DNA of 64,000 bases from Limnobaculum zhutongyuii (GTDB lineage Bacteria; Pseudomonadota; Gammaproteobacteria; Enterobacterales; Enterobacteriaceae): positions 558,001-622,000 of the forward strand of contig NZ_CP034752.1 of the NCBI RefSeq assembly GCF_004295645.1. Reading direction: 5' to 3'. Below are positions 20,586 through 29,566 of this stretch, one piece after another; the first letter of the stretch is position 1; every line of letters starts with the position of its first letter. Position numbers and translations under genes: made by a program. The notes below the pieces were generated by a model. That model saw only the letters and a program-made list of their open reading frames with translations. It had not been told where the DNA came from and searched no databases.

Positions 20586-21218
20586 TCAAAGGCTTCCCAT
20601 TCCGCCTGATGTAATGCCTCGAAGCGTTCCTGCTTCCTGCCTTGGCTTGGTTAAACCTACAGAACGTTCAGCAAAAGAGACTATAGTTTTTTGTGTATCA
20701 CGTGATAGTGGAAAATCAGGAGGAACCGGCATTGCTTCCGGTATGCTAAAGCGTCTGGCTGCAGGTTCGGTATAAACCACGATGGTACCCGCGACAATAT
20801 CCCCTAAACGGCGGAACTCTTTGTTGGTTAACATAGATATCAAACCAAACAAATAGAAAAGCGGGAAGAAATCAGCAAAGCGTAAAAAATTACGAATGAT
20901 AGAAGCACTCAGACTAATTGGTGTTCCATTGTCATTAAGTACTTTTAGGCCTACAAGGCGTTTACCAGGTGTTTTTCCTTTAAATACCACTTCAAAAAAA
21001 ACCGGGTAAAACCATTCAATAAGAAAAATCGAAATCAGAAATAGCCCAATACCCAAATCACCAATAAACATAGAGGGTATTGCGATAAGCAGCATTAAGA
21101 GCCAGCGCAGGATGGTATCAATAAAAAAAGCAAAGCCGCGGGGCAGAAATCCGGCAGGGTGTAATCGGATCTCAATCAGCTCCGGCGTAGTGATGTCACG
21201 AACCGTATCAAGCATCAT
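20586..21218 (-). CDS. RDD family membrane protein
   Basis: A 210-residue inner-membrane protein with the RDD signature: the first membrane region LPRGFAFFIDTILRWLLML carries the Arg-...-Asp pair, and VFKGKTPGKRLVGLKVLNDNG is the typical second motif. Three or four membrane helices are visible. RDD proteins are thought to transport small solutes or ions in some species; here it is the head of the SpoIIM-DUF4129-DUF4350-MoxR-DUF58 operon. Its last ~17 residues are read out of frame from what looks like the 5' end of the SpoIIM-like gene, so the C-terminus may be longer than in relatives. Confidence 0.88.
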   Translation of the reverse strand: MMLDTVRDITTPELIEIRLHPAGFLPRGFAFFIDTILRWLLMLLIAIPSMFIGDLGIGLFLISIFLIEWFYPVFFEVVFKGKTPGKRLVGLKVLNDNGTPISLSASIIRNFLRFADFFPLFYLFGLISMLTNKEFRRLGDIVAGTIVVYTEPAARRFSIPEAMPVPPDFPLSRDTQKTIVSFAERSVGLTKPRQEAGTLRGITSGGMGSL

Positions 21219-21223
21219 ATATT

Positions 21224-21247
21224 AAAGCCGGGCAGAGGCCCGGCTTT
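21224..21247 (-). terminator. Terminator between the BPSS1780-like gene and the RDD operon
   Basis: A perfect 10-bp stem (AAAGCCGGGC/GCCCGGCTTT) with a 4-base loop, 12 bases past the stop of the upstream gene, then TTTAATATAT on the minus strand. It probably separates the upstream membrane protein gene from the RDD operon or attenuates read-through; the RDD start codon is only a few bases away. Confidence 0.75.
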
Positions 21248-21258
21248 ATCTCTGAAAA

Positions 21259-22068
21259 TTACTTAGCGATAAACAGACTACGGTAAGTCGTGTAGTAAGT
21301 AACAAGGAACAGAGGCATGGTGATTAACAGACCTAAACCGAAAGGTAAGGCTGAAACGAACATGATGATACCCATTACCAGGAAGAACAGCAGGCCGGGA
21401 ACGATGTTCTTTTTAACAGCAGACAGGCTCATAGAAACAGCCTGACCTAAAGGCAGGTTGTGAACAACGATTAATGCAGGAGCAAACCAGGTTAATGCAT
21501 AACCAACCAGATAGATAACCATCATCAGCAGGAAAGCCAGGAACATCATACCGCCGCTTGCGCCAGCCATTGCCATTGAAGGATCGCCACCCGCTTGTGA
21601 ACCTACTGCCATTGCCAGCATAGCGCTACCGCCAACAACGAACATCACAATAATCGCCAGAATCATGATACCGAACATGATAGCGCCAACACCCAGCAGT
21701 GAACCCAGATTCTTTTGGAAACCAGAGAACAGCAGGCCAAGGTCAACTTCACCCGTCATACGTTGTTTTTCACAGATAGCAATAATGCCACCAACGAAAA
21801 TTGGCATGATAACGGCAGTTAAAATGTTCAGGAATGGAATAAAACTGATAATCATCAGAATTACGAACAGGACGATACCCAGAACAACCCACATACCTAA
21901 TTTAGGTTTCATGAAGTTCCAAGCTTGAGTAATCCAGTTCACGCCTTCACCGGCAGGAACAGCCTGACCGCCAGGGATAAAGGTTTCACCCGCTTTATCA
22001 AGTACCACAGCTACGTCTTCGACGTTAGATTCTGGTGGTGTGTAAGGGTTATGGTCTTGTTGAGTCAT
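21259..22068 (-). CDS. Multi-pass membrane protein, BPSS1780-like
   Basis: A 269-residue protein with a soluble Pro/Asn-rich N-terminus (NPYTPPESNVED) and about six hydrophobic segments rich in Met, Ile and Gly (VVLGIVLFVILMIISFIPF, LGVGAIMFGIMILAIIVMF and others). The NPYxPPxS motif followed by such helices is typical of the BPSS1780/DUF975-like family of uncharacterised membrane proteins. The ATG follows AAAGAGAAAC. It is encoded divergently from rpsO across about 420 bases and ends at a strong terminator, so it may be its own transcription unit in front of the RDD-MoxR operon. Confidence 0.8.
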   Translation of the reverse strand: MTQQDHNPYTPPESNVEDVAVVLDKAGETFIPGGQAVPAGEGVNWITQAWNFMKPKLGMWVVLGIVLFVILMIISFIPFLNILTAVIMPIFVGGIIAICEKQRMTGEVDLGLLFSGFQKNLGSLLGVGAIMFGIMILAIIVMFVVGGSAMLAMAVGSQAGGDPSMAMAGASGGMMFLAFLLMMVIYLVGYALTWFAPALIVVHNLPLGQAVSMSLSAVKKNIVPGLLFFLVMGIIMFVSALPFGLGLLITMPLFLVTYYTTYRSLFIAK

Positions 22069-22492
22069 AGTATGTTTCTCTTTCCTTAGGGAGTTTTCGG
22101 TCTATAAAGTATTGACCAAATCCATATATCCAAAAAATTATTTTAGCCAAAGCCCTCAGCACCCAGAAAATCAAATATAGCGGGGGATTGAGGAACGATA
22201 ATCATACCCGCCAAGGGATTTTATGAAAAGAGTATTTGTGCGTTTTTGATATAATATCCCACTCTTTTCCATAAAACTCATTCAGCAACTAATAGTTAGG
22301 TGAAAATATAAATGGTTGGCAATGTCCGTCGTTAACGGCTATTGGCGTTTGTTAAATAAATTTTACAGCCTGCCCCGTTCGCTGGCTTGCTATATGGCAG
22401 AGTGGGGAGTAGTATATGTCGGCTTATGCATTGGGTGGCTGAATTAGAGATCGGCGCCTGTTTTATTTATATCTAAGAGTTGGAGTTCTATA
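22069..22492. other. Divergent promoter region and rpsO leader
   Basis: The region separates the minus-strand membrane operon from rpsO. The plus strand has an extended -10 promoter (22247-22255), giving an rpsO leader of about 230 bases. The leader holds a CCCC...GGGG pairing (TGCCCC near 22372, GTGGGG near 22402) that could be part of a fold; E. coli S15 represses its own mRNA by binding a leader pseudoknot, but I cannot show that the same fold exists here. Confidence 0.4.
22247..22255 (+). promoter_or_regulatory. Extended -10 promoter of rpsO
   Basis: TG-A-TATAAT is a perfect extended -10 element. No good -35 hexamer is found 16-18 bases upstream, as often for extended -10 promoters. It would give rpsO its own start now that truB read-through is cut off. 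Confidence 0.65.
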
Positions 22493-22762
22493 ATGTCTCT
22501 AAGTGTTGAAGCGAAAGCTAAAATTGTTGCTGAGTATGGTCGTGGCGCAAACGACAGTGGTTCACCAGAAGTTCAGGTAGCCCTGCTGACTGCACAAATT
22601 AACCACCTGCAAGGCCATTTCTCCGAGCACAAAAAAGATCACCACAGTCGTCGTGGTCTGCTGCGTATGGTTTCTCAGCGTCGTAAGTTGCTGGACTATC
22701 TGAAGCGTAAAGACAGCTCACGTTATACTCAACTGATTGCTAGTCTGGGTCTGCGTCGCTAA
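22493..22762 (+). CDS. rpsO: Small ribosomal subunit protein uS15
   Basis: An 89-residue primary 16S rRNA-binding protein, same length as E. coli S15. The conserved rRNA-contact segment ([20 protein letters not shown], then [19 protein letters not shown]) is intact. The start is preceded by TTGGAGT. It is followed by a strong terminator and then the pnp leader, as in E. coli. Upstream context is changed: truB is 8 kb away. Confidence 0.98.
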   Translation: MSLSVEAKAKIVAEYGRGANDSGSPEVQVALLTAQINHLQGHFSEHKKDHHSRRGLLRMVSQRRKLLDYLKRKDSSRYTQLIASLGLRR

Positions 22763-22780
22763 GTCGATGAGTTTCAGGAG

Positions 22781-22806
22781 AAAGGGGCCAAATGTGGCCC
22801 CTTTCT
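22781..22806 (+). terminator. Terminator after rpsO
   Basis: A perfect 10-bp stem (AAAGGGGCCA/TGGCCCCTTT) with a 4-base loop and CTTCT tail, 18 bases after rpsO. In E. coli the matching rpsO terminator is partly read through into pnp. Confidence 0.85.
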
Positions 22807-22872
22807 TCTAGGATTAGACGACGAATAGCAGTATTATAGAACGCTGGTTTTTGGGCCTTCTGGTGCAGAGAT

Positions 22873-22957
22873 TCGCGCGGCTAATGAAAGTATTGATAGA
22901 GTGGTGGTTATTTTTATAACTAATGCTATGTTAAATCAGGACTTTCATTAGTCGCGA
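22873..22957 (+). promoter_or_regulatory. pnp leader hairpin (probable RNase III site)
   Basis: Arms TCGCGcggCTAATGAAAGT (22873-22891) and ACTTTCATTAGtCGCGA (22941-22957) form a long stem with a small internal loop, enclosing about 49 bases. It lies about 80 bases ahead of pnp. In E. coli RNase III cuts such a leader stem and PNPase then degrades the product, which lowers its own mRNA; position and shape match that established autoregulation. Confidence 0.8.
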
Positions 22958-23037
22958 GGATGCAGTTAGAAGAAAGTTAAAATTAGCCCGTTGAAGCAAA
23001 TGCTTGATGGGCTCGTATGAAAATAAAGGAAAATAGC

Positions 23038-25158
23038 TTGCTAAATCCGATTGTTCGTAAATTTAAGTATGGTCAACATACCGTGACGTTAGAAACCGGT
23101 ATGATGGCTCGTCAGGCAACGGCTGCTGTGATGGTAAACGTTGATGACACTGCAGTATTTGTTACCGTTGTGGGTGCGAAAAAAGCAAAAGAAGGTCAAT
23201 CTTTCTTCCCATTAACCGTTAACTATCAAGAGCGTACTTACGCTGCTGGTCGTATCCCAGGTGGTTTTTTCCGTCGTGAAGGTCGTCCTAGCGAAGGTGA
23301 AACACTGATCGCTCGTCTGATTGACCGTCCGATTCGTCCTCTGTTCCCGGAAGGTTTCCTGAATGAAGTCCAGGTTATCGCAACCGTAGTTTCTGTTAAC
23401 CCACAAGTAAGCCCGGATATCGTGGCAATGATTGGTACTTCTGCAGCATTAGTGCTGTCGGGTATTCCATTCAACGGTCCAATTGGTGCTGCACGTGTTG
23501 GTTTTATTAACGATCAATATGTTCTGAACCCAACCACCGATGAGCTGAAAGAGAGCCGTCTGGATCTGGTCGTTGCAGGTACCCAAAGCGCAGTATTGAT
23601 GGTTGAATCCGAAGCTGAATTACTGAGCGAAGAACAAATGCTGGGTGCGGTAATGTTTGGTCATGAGCAACAACAAGTTGTGATTGATAACATTAATGCG
23701 CTGGCAGCAGAAGCAGGTAAAGCTAAGTGGGAATGGCAAGCACCTGAAACTAATCAGGCGCTGTATGCTCAGGTTGAAGCTTTAGCTTCTGCTCGCTTAG
23801 GTGATGCTTACCGTATTACTGATAAACAAGAGCGTTATGCTCAAATCGACGTGATTAAAGCTGATGTGGTTGCAGCCCTGTTAGAGCAGGATGCAGACTT
23901 AAACCAAAGCGAAATCGGCGATATGCTGGGCAGCATTGAGAAAAACGTAGTTCGTAGTCGCGTACTGCGCGGTGAGCCACGTATCGATGGCCGTGAAAAA
24001 GATATGATTCGTGGTCTGGATGTACGCACAGGCGTATTACCACGTACTCATGGTTCAGCACTGTTCACCCGTGGTGAAACTCAGGCTCTGGTTGTCGCAA
24101 CGCTGGGTACTGCCCGTGATGCTCAAAACATTGACGAGTTGACCGGTGAGCGTACGGACAGCTTCCTGTTCCATTATAACTTCCCTCCGTACTCTGTAGG
24201 CGAAACCGGCATGGTTGGTTCACCTAAGCGTCGTGAGATTGGTCATGGTCGTCTGGCGAAGCGCGGTGTATTAGCGGTGATGCCTGACCAGACTGAATTC
24301 CCATATACCGTTCGTGTAGTGTCAGAAATTACTGAATCTAACGGTTCATCTTCTATGGCTTCTGTTTGTGGTGCTTCATTAGCACTGATGGATGCTGGCG
24401 TGCCAATTAAGGCTGCTGTTGCGGGTATCGCAATGGGTCTGGTGAAAGATGATGAAAGCTTTGTTGTTCTGTCAGATATTCTGGGTGACGAAGACCACCT
24501 GGGCGATATGGACTTTAAAGTAGCAGGTAGCCGCGAAGGTATCTCTGCACTGCAGATGGATATTAAAATTGAAGGTATTACCCGTGAGATCATGAAAGTG
24601 GCTCTGAATCAGGCTAAAGGTGCTCGTTTGCACATTCTTGGCGTGATGGAACAGGCTATTTCTGCACCACGTGGTGATATTTCTGAGTTCGCTCCACGTA
24701 TCCACACCATCAAGATTAATCCTGAGAAAATCAAGGATGTGATCGGTAAAGGTGGTGCGGTAATTCGTGCTCTGACTGAAGAAACCGGTACAACTATCGA
24801 AATCGAAGATGACGGTACAGTGAAGATCGCAGCAGTTGACGGTGATAAAGCGAAACACGCTATTCGCCGCATTGAAGAGATCACCGCTGATGTTGAAGTT
24901 AACCGCATTTATGCCGGTAAAGTGACCCGTATCGTTGACTTTGGTGCTTTCGTATCCATCGTTGGTGGTAAAGAAGGTCTGGTTCATATTTCTCAAATCG
25001 CGGATAAGCGCGTAGAGAAAGTATCAGACTACCTGCAAATGGGTCAGGAAGTTCAGGTGAAAGTGATGGAAGTTGATCGTCAAGGCCGTATTCGCTTAAG
25101 CATTAAAGAAGCGACTGCGCCGAGTCAAGACGCTCCAGCAGCATCTGAAGAGCAATAA
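23038..25158 (+). CDS. pnp: Polyribonucleotide nucleotidyltransferase (PNPase)
   Basis: Phosphate-dependent 3'-5' exoribonuclease and degradosome member. From the TTG at 23038 the protein is 706 residues and starts (M)[20 protein letters not shown] as in E. coli; AAGGA lies at proper spacing before it. An ATG seven codons earlier (KIKENSL) overlaps that ribosome-binding site. Two RNase PH domains (the [12 protein letters not shown] and [17 protein letters not shown] loops intact), a KH domain with IGKGGAVI, and a C-terminal S1 domain ([21 protein letters not shown]) are complete. Probably autoregulated through the leader hairpin at 22873-22957. Confidence 0.97.
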   Translation: MLNPIVRKFKYGQHTVTLETGMMARQATAAVMVNVDDTAVFVTVVGAKKAKEGQSFFPLTVNYQERTYAAGRIPGGFFRREGRPSEGETLIARLIDRPIRPLFPEGFLNEVQVIATVVSVNPQVSPDIVAMIGTSAALVLSGIPFNGPIGAARVGFINDQYVLNPTTDELKESRLDLVVAGTQSAVLMVESEAELLSEEQMLGAVMFGHEQQQVVIDNINALAAEAGKAKWEWQAPETNQALYAQVEALASARLGDAYRITDKQERYAQIDVIKADVVAALLEQDADLNQSEIGDMLGSIEKNVVRSRVLRGEPRIDGREKDMIRGLDVRTGVLPRTHGSALFTRGETQALVVATLGTARDAQNIDELTGERTDSFLFHYNFPPYSVGETGMVGSPKRREIGHGRLAKRGVLAVMPDQTEFPYTVRVVSEITESNGSSSMASVCGASLALMDAGVPIKAAVAGIAMGLVKDDESFVVLSDILGDEDHLGDMDFKVAGSREGISALQMDIKIEGITREIMKVALNQAKGARLHILGVMEQAISAPRGDISEFAPRIHTIKINPEKIKDVIGKGGAVIRALTEETGTTIEIEDDGTVKIAAVDGDKAKHAIRRIEEITADVEVNRIYAGKVTRIVDFGAFVSIVGGKEGLVHISQIADKRVEKVSDYLQMGQEVQVKVMEVDRQGRIRLSIKEATAPSQDAPAASEEQ

Positions 25159-25188
25159 CGGTAATATTTATTATTACTGTAATTAATT

Positions 25189-25228
25189 ACATGGTGTCTT
25201 GTTGTTGTATAATGGCAAGTCACCATGT
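25189..25228 (+). promoter_or_regulatory. Imperfect hairpin between pnp and nlpI with TATAAT in its loop
   Basis: Arms ACATGGTGtCTTG (25189-25201) and CAAGtCACCATGT (25216-25228) are 13 bases with one mismatch. The 14-base loop contains TATAAT (25208-25213). There is no T-run, so it is not a clear terminator; it may stabilise the pnp mRNA end or overlap an nlpI promoter. Confidence 0.55.
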
Positions 25229-25309
25229 GTATGACTGGGACAGGGAGTTCTTGTGTAAAAGCAAGTGGATGGTAGGATACCTATCCCATGTTTGTCTCCG
25301 GGAGTTGAA

Positions 25310-26197
25310 ATGAAGCCTATTTTGCGCTGGTGCTACATTGTTGCAACAGCCATTCTGTTAACAGGATGTAGCAGCCTTGAAGGGCGTAAATATGGCGTTT
25401 TGGCAATTCCATTGCAGCCAACGCTGCAACAGGAAGTGATGCTGGCCCGTATGGAACAAATCCTTGCGAGTCAGGTCTTATCAGGTGATGAAAGAGCGCA
25501 GCTATTGTATGAGCGTGGTGTATTGTTCGACAGTCTTGGACTGCGGGCATTGGCACGTAATGACTTTTCGCAAGCGTTGATGATTCGTCCTGATATTCCA
25601 GAGGCATTCAATTACTTAGGAATATATCTGACGCAGGGCGGCAACTTTGATGCTGCTTATGATGCGTTTGATTCTGTATTAGAGCTTGATCCAACTTATA
25701 ACTACGCGCGTTTAAACCGAGGGATTGCCTTATATTATGGCGGTCGCTACATTTTAGCGCAGGATGATCTGCTGGCGTTTTATCATGACGACCCTAACGA
25801 TCCTTTCCGGTCTCTTTGGCTGTATTTAGCTGAAAAAGAGATTGATTCAGGTAAAGCAAAGAAGGCTCTTAAAGAGCGTTATGCTAAAGCTGAACGAGGA
25901 GAGTGGGGCTGGAATATTGTGGAGTTCTACCTGGGTGATATCAGCGAAAAAACGCTGGTTAACCGTCTACAGGCAGAAGCAACGGATAACACTTCGCTCG
26001 CTGAGCATCTCAGTGAAACTGACTTCTATTTAGGTAAACACTACCTGAGTCTGGGGGACAAGAACACCGCCGTGGCGTTGTTCAAACTGACGGTTGCCAA
26101 CAACGTACATAACTTTGTTGAGCACCGCTATGCACTGTTGGAATTAGCCTTGTTCGGGCTAGAGCAAGACGACCTATCAGAATCGGATAAAAAATAG
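25310..26197 (+). CDS. nlpI: Lipoprotein NlpI
   Basis: Outer-membrane-anchored periplasmic lipoprotein that serves as an adaptor for peptidoglycan hydrolases and the Prc protease. It is 295 residues from the ATG at 25310 (E. coli 294), preceded by GGGAGTTGAA. Signal peptide with lipobox LTGC, Cys20, then Ser, consistent with outer-membrane sorting. Tetratricopeptide repeats occupy most of the rest ([59 protein letters not shown]). An in-frame start 15 codons earlier adds a non-conserved leader. Gene order pnp-nlpI-yrbN-deaD is as in E. coli. Confidence 0.97.
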   Translation: MKPILRWCYIVATAILLTGCSSLEGRKYGVLAIPLQPTLQQEVMLARMEQILASQVLSGDERAQLLYERGVLFDSLGLRALARNDFSQALMIRPDIPEAFNYLGIYLTQGGNFDAAYDAFDSVLELDPTYNYARLNRGIALYYGGRYILAQDDLLAFYHDDPNDPFRSLWLYLAEKEIDSGKAKKALKERYAKAERGEWGWNIVEFYLGDISEKTLVNRLQAEATDNTSLAEHLSETDFYLGKHYLSLGDKNTAVALFKLTVANNVHNFVEHRYALLELALFGLEQDDLSESDKK

Positions 26198-26298
26198 ACT
26201 GACGATTAAGTCAAAGCGGCCTTGCGTGTCTTGATGACAAACGAGGGCGGTTTTTCTGTTCGTTTTTTAATCTAATTTGAGCTGGTTCACACTTTTAA

Positions 26299-26376
26299 AT
26301 GAAAATGACTGAGTATTTTCTCAATAAGGTATGTAGACTGGCCGCCATTTTTAGTGAGGCACGTGTACATGTCTGA
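26299..26376 (+). CDS. yrbN: Small protein YrbN
   Basis: A 25-residue peptide that I recognise from the E. coli nlpI-deaD spacer: it starts MKMTEYF and ends with the conserved CRLAAI...EARVHV. Its stop overlaps the deaD start: deaD ATG is at 26369 and the yrbN stop ends at 26376, so deaD translation is probably coupled to it. Conservation of the ending may partly reflect the deaD ribosome-binding site (GTGAGGCACGTGTAC), which lies within it. Function unknown. Confidence 0.8.
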   Translation: MKMTEYFLNKVCRLAAIFSEARVHV

Positions 26377-28282
26377 GATAGAAACCTCTTTTGCTGATTT
26401 AGGCTTATCAGCACCTTTATTAAAAGCATTGACCGATATGGGATATGAAAAACCATCCCCGATTCAGTCGGCTTGTATTCCACATCTGCTGGAAGGTCGC
26501 GATGTATTAGGCATGGCGCAAACCGGTAGCGGCAAAACAGCGGCATTCGCATTGCCGTTTCTTAACAATATTCAAGCTGATATGGCCTGTCCGCAGGTTC
26601 TGGTATTGGCTCCAACCCGTGAATTAGCGGTTCAGGTAGCAGAAGCCTGTACTGAATATGCTAAAAATATGTCGGGTATTCGCGTTGTTGCTCTGTACGG
26701 CGGTCAACGCTATGACGTGCAACTGCGTGCTTTACGTCAGGGTCCACAAATTGTTGTGGGAACCCCAGGTCGTCTGTTAGATCACCTGAAACGTGGCACA
26801 TTAGATTTATCTAAACTGAAAGGTTTAGTGCTGGATGAAGCTGACGAAATGTTACGTATGGGCTTCATCGAAGACGTTGAAACCATCATGGCGCAGATTC
26901 CGGCTGAACATCAGACCGCACTGTTCTCTGCGACTATGCCAGAAGCGATTCGTCGTATTACTCGTCGTTTCATGAAGGATCCACAGGAAGTTCGCATTCA
27001 GTCCAGCGTAGTGAATACGCCAGATATCAGCCAGAGTTACTGGACGGTATACGGTATGCGTAAAAACGAAGCGCTGGTTCGTTTCCTGGAAGCGGAAGAT
27101 TTTGATGCGGCAATTATCTTTGTTCGCACCAAAAATGCCACGCTGGAAGTTGCTGAAGCATTAGAGCGCAGTGGCTATAACAGCGCCGCGTTAAATGGTG
27201 ATATGAACCAGGCCCTGCGTGAGCAAACGCTGGAGCGCCTGAAGAATGGTCGTCTGGATATTTTGATTGCAACTGATGTTGCGGCTCGTGGTCTGGACGT
27301 TGAACGTATCAGCCTGGTCGTAAACTATGATATCCCGATGGATTCAGAGTCTTATGTTCACCGTATCGGTCGTACCGGTCGTGCGGGTCGTGCGGGTCGT
27401 GCATTACTGTTTGTTGAGAACCGTGAGCGTCGTTTACTACGTAACATTGAACGTACGATGAGAATTACCATTCCTGAAGTGGATTTACCTTCAGGCGATC
27501 TGTTAAGCAAGCGCCGTTTAGAGAAGTTTGCTACACGCGTTAGCCAGCAGCTGGAAAGCAGCGATTTGGATCAATACCGTGCGTTGTTGGCTAAATTACA
27601 GCCAGCAGAAGAGCAGGATATTGAGACTCTGGCAGCGGCACTGCTGAAGATGGCTCAGGGCGAACGCCCATTAATTCTGCCACCGGATGCACCTGTTGAT
27701 CGTCGTCCACGTCGCGAAATGCGCGATCGTGACGATCGTGGCAGCAACGACCGTTTTGGTCGTCGTGAGCGCGATAACAGCAATGGCCGTGAAGCACCAG
27801 CCCGCCGTGAACGTCGTGACGTTGGCGAGATGGATATGTACCGTATTGAAGTGGGTCGTGATGATGGTGTTGAAGTTCGCCATATCGTTGGCGCTATTGC
27901 TAACGAAGGTGATATCAGCAGCCGCTACATTGGTAACATTAAATTGTACGCCACTCATTCAACGATCGAGTTGCCAAAAGGTATGCCTGGAGAGCTGTTA
28001 CAGCACTTCACCAAAACTCGCGTGCTGAATAAGCCATTAAATATGCAACTGATGGGTGATGCACCTGCCAGTGAACCTCGTCGTGGTGGCGGTGGTCGTC
28101 GTGATGGTGCTCCTGCTGCTGGTGGTGAGCGTCGTCCTTTTAATGGTGAACGTCGTTCTTCTGGTAATGGTGGCGCGGGCCGCGGCCGTGACGGTCAATC
28201 TCGTGGTCCACGTCGTGAATCTGGTAGCCGTGAGGGTGGTAATAGCGCCCCACGTCGCCGTTCATATTCTGGTAATGAATAA
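26369..28282 (+). CDS. deaD: ATP-dependent RNA helicase DeaD (CsdA)
   Basis: Cold-shock DEAD-box helicase for 50S assembly and mRNA decay, 637 residues from the ATG at 26369 ([13 protein letters not shown]). Motifs: Q motif (PSPIQ), I AQTGSGKT at 50-57, II DEAD at 156-159, [16 protein letters not shown]. Behind the RecA core comes the DeaD-specific RNA-binding domain ([20 protein letters not shown]) and a Gly/Arg-rich tail of about 80 residues. Overlaps yrbN by 8 bases. A good terminator follows. Five in-frame codons upstream of this start lie in the yrbN overlap and are not conserved. Confidence 0.97.
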   Translation: MSEIETSFADLGLSAPLLKALTDMGYEKPSPIQSACIPHLLEGRDVLGMAQTGSGKTAAFALPFLNNIQADMACPQVLVLAPTRELAVQVAEACTEYAKNMSGIRVVALYGGQRYDVQLRALRQGPQIVVGTPGRLLDHLKRGTLDLSKLKGLVLDEADEMLRMGFIEDVETIMAQIPAEHQTALFSATMPEAIRRITRRFMKDPQEVRIQSSVVNTPDISQSYWTVYGMRKNEALVRFLEAEDFDAAIIFVRTKNATLEVAEALERSGYNSAALNGDMNQALREQTLERLKNGRLDILIATDVAARGLDVERISLVVNYDIPMDSESYVHRIGRTGRAGRAGRALLFVENRERRLLRNIERTMRITIPEVDLPSGDLLSKRRLEKFATRVSQQLESSDLDQYRALLAKLQPAEEQDIETLAAALLKMAQGERPLILPPDAPVDRRPRREMRDRDDRGSNDRFGRRERDNSNGREAPARRERRDVGEMDMYRIEVGRDDGVEVRHIVGAIANEGDISSRYIGNIKLYATHSTIELPKGMPGELLQHFTKTRVLNKPLNMQLMGDAPASEPRRGGGGRRDGAPAAGGERRPFNGERRSSGNGGAGRGRDGQSRGPRRESGSREGGNSAPRRRSYSGNE

Positions 28283-28336
28283 GATGTAAGGAATATGGGT
28301 AAAGGTTTGTAAGCCATTATTCATTAAAAATTACAT

Positions 28337-28376
28337 AAAAAGCACCTGTGAGCACTCTCATCAGGTGCTTTTTTTT
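28337..28376 (+). terminator. Terminator after deaD
   Basis: An 11-bp stem (AAAAGCACCTG/CAGGTGCTTTT) with a 14-base loop and a run of Ts. Confidence 0.9.
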
Positions 28377-28510
28377 ATTATGCTATTATATAAATAGGAG
28401 CATTCACCTATTGTCATTATTAATGGAATTAATCTGATATTAACCCGACTCCTGCATATAATGAGGTGACAGGTTTTATTTATTTTTTTAAATTTACGGA
28501 TAATTAACAC

Positions 28511-29269
28511 ATGAATACAGCAACAAACGTTTTACCTATTCCGGCATTACCTATTATTCAAAGTACTGTTTTAGCTTCAGCACCGACCTTTGCAGGTGGA
28601 CGTCATGATGGGCATATGAATGTATTATGTGCATTAGTTCGTGGTGAAAAAACGGCTGAGGAAGCAGCAAACTATTTAAAAGAAAACGTTATTGATACTT
28701 CTAATGATAAGGCATTCTCATTATTTGTTGGTGAGCGTCGTCCTGAGCAGGATGCGGCATGTGCTGCGTATATCGCTTCAACAGTTTTAATCCCGCCTAA
28801 TTTTGGTGAGTTTCTGGAGCCTGCGGCAAATAAGAGCGAAGATAATAAAGATGATAAGCAAGAGTTCTCGATTAATCAGGAACGCTTGAATGCTTCATTA
28901 ACCACTAAGCTGGCCGTTGCTTTAGCTAACGTTGATGTGTTTGCATTAATTGCCCGAATTTTACCAGAAAATCTAACGGTTGAAGCTTACCGTACGGAAA
29001 TCGCTCGTCTGTTTGGTTTATTAGCGCCGGTATATATGGAGCGCGTTCAGGCCTATTTCCACAATGGATTGACTTTCAATCTATTACAAATGCAAAACAA
29101 TCAATTCACCTTTACCAGTTCAAACGGTTATGTATTTAACTATGATATTAATGGGTTGAGCCTGAGATTGGGCGGCATTAACTGGTATGGCAGTGGTCAA
29201 CTTATGGGGCAGGAACACTACCTGAACGTGGATTACTTCACACCAAAAGTTGCTGAGTTACTGAAATAA
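28511..29269 (+). CDS. Hypothetical protein (252 aa)
   Basis: I do not recognise this gene. It encodes 252 residues, acidic, without signal peptide or membrane helix. The N-terminus is hydrophobic and Pro-rich (NVLPIPALPIIQSTVLASAP), a central segment is charged and low-complexity (NKSEDNKDDKQEF, about 108-120), and the C-terminal half is aromatic- and Asn-rich with beta-like strands (NNQFTFTSSNGYVFNYDINGLSLRLGGINWYG). The start has GGAT upstream; the frame is closed by a good terminator, so it is a single-gene transcription unit between deaD and yedE. Base composition is like its neighbours. The presence of its own terminator and clean frame support a real gene. Confidence 0.75.
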   Translation: MNTATNVLPIPALPIIQSTVLASAPTFAGGRHDGHMNVLCALVRGEKTAEEAANYLKENVIDTSNDKAFSLFVGERRPEQDAACAAYIASTVLIPPNFGEFLEPAANKSEDNKDDKQEFSINQERLNASLTTKLAVALANVDVFALIARILPENLTVEAYRTEIARLFGLLAPVYMERVQAYFHNGLTFNLLQMQNNQFTFTSSNGYVFNYDINGLSLRLGGINWYGSGQLMGQEHYLNVDYFTPKVAELLK

Positions 29270-29289
29270 GGTTTACGGTAATAAGCGTA

Positions 29290-29319
29290 AAAAAAGACGG
29301 CCTCAGTGCCGTTTTTTTA
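29290..29319 (+). terminator. Terminator after the hypothetical gene
   Basis: Stem ACGGC/GCCGT with a 6-base loop, flanked by an A-run and seven Ts, 21 bases after the stop. Confidence 0.8.
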
Positions 29320-29566
29320 TGGCGATAAACTTTTCTTAATGACACAAAAATATCACGGTTTTTTTACATGTTATTGGGTAAAATAGCGCGGCACTGATGC
29401 TAATAGCTCAGTGCGTGTTCGTTACTTAATACTGCAATACATCAATTCTTATCTTGTTTGTCGCCGTCTGGCTGGCAAGTGCTGATACTGTTCCTGATTA
29501 AGATTGATTTATCACTATTGAGAACAATTATTTATTTAAAATAATTTTTTCAAGGATAAGAAATCT

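Noticed and set aside
22806..22870. Small RNA gene (SraG-like) between rpsO and pnp
   Set aside because: Such an RNA is known from this interval in E. coli, but I see neither a matching promoter nor a separate terminator here.
27687..28028. Val/Ala-rich open frames overlapping the 3' part of deaD
   Set aside because: They are off-frame readings of the Arg/Gly/Asp-rich DeaD tail.
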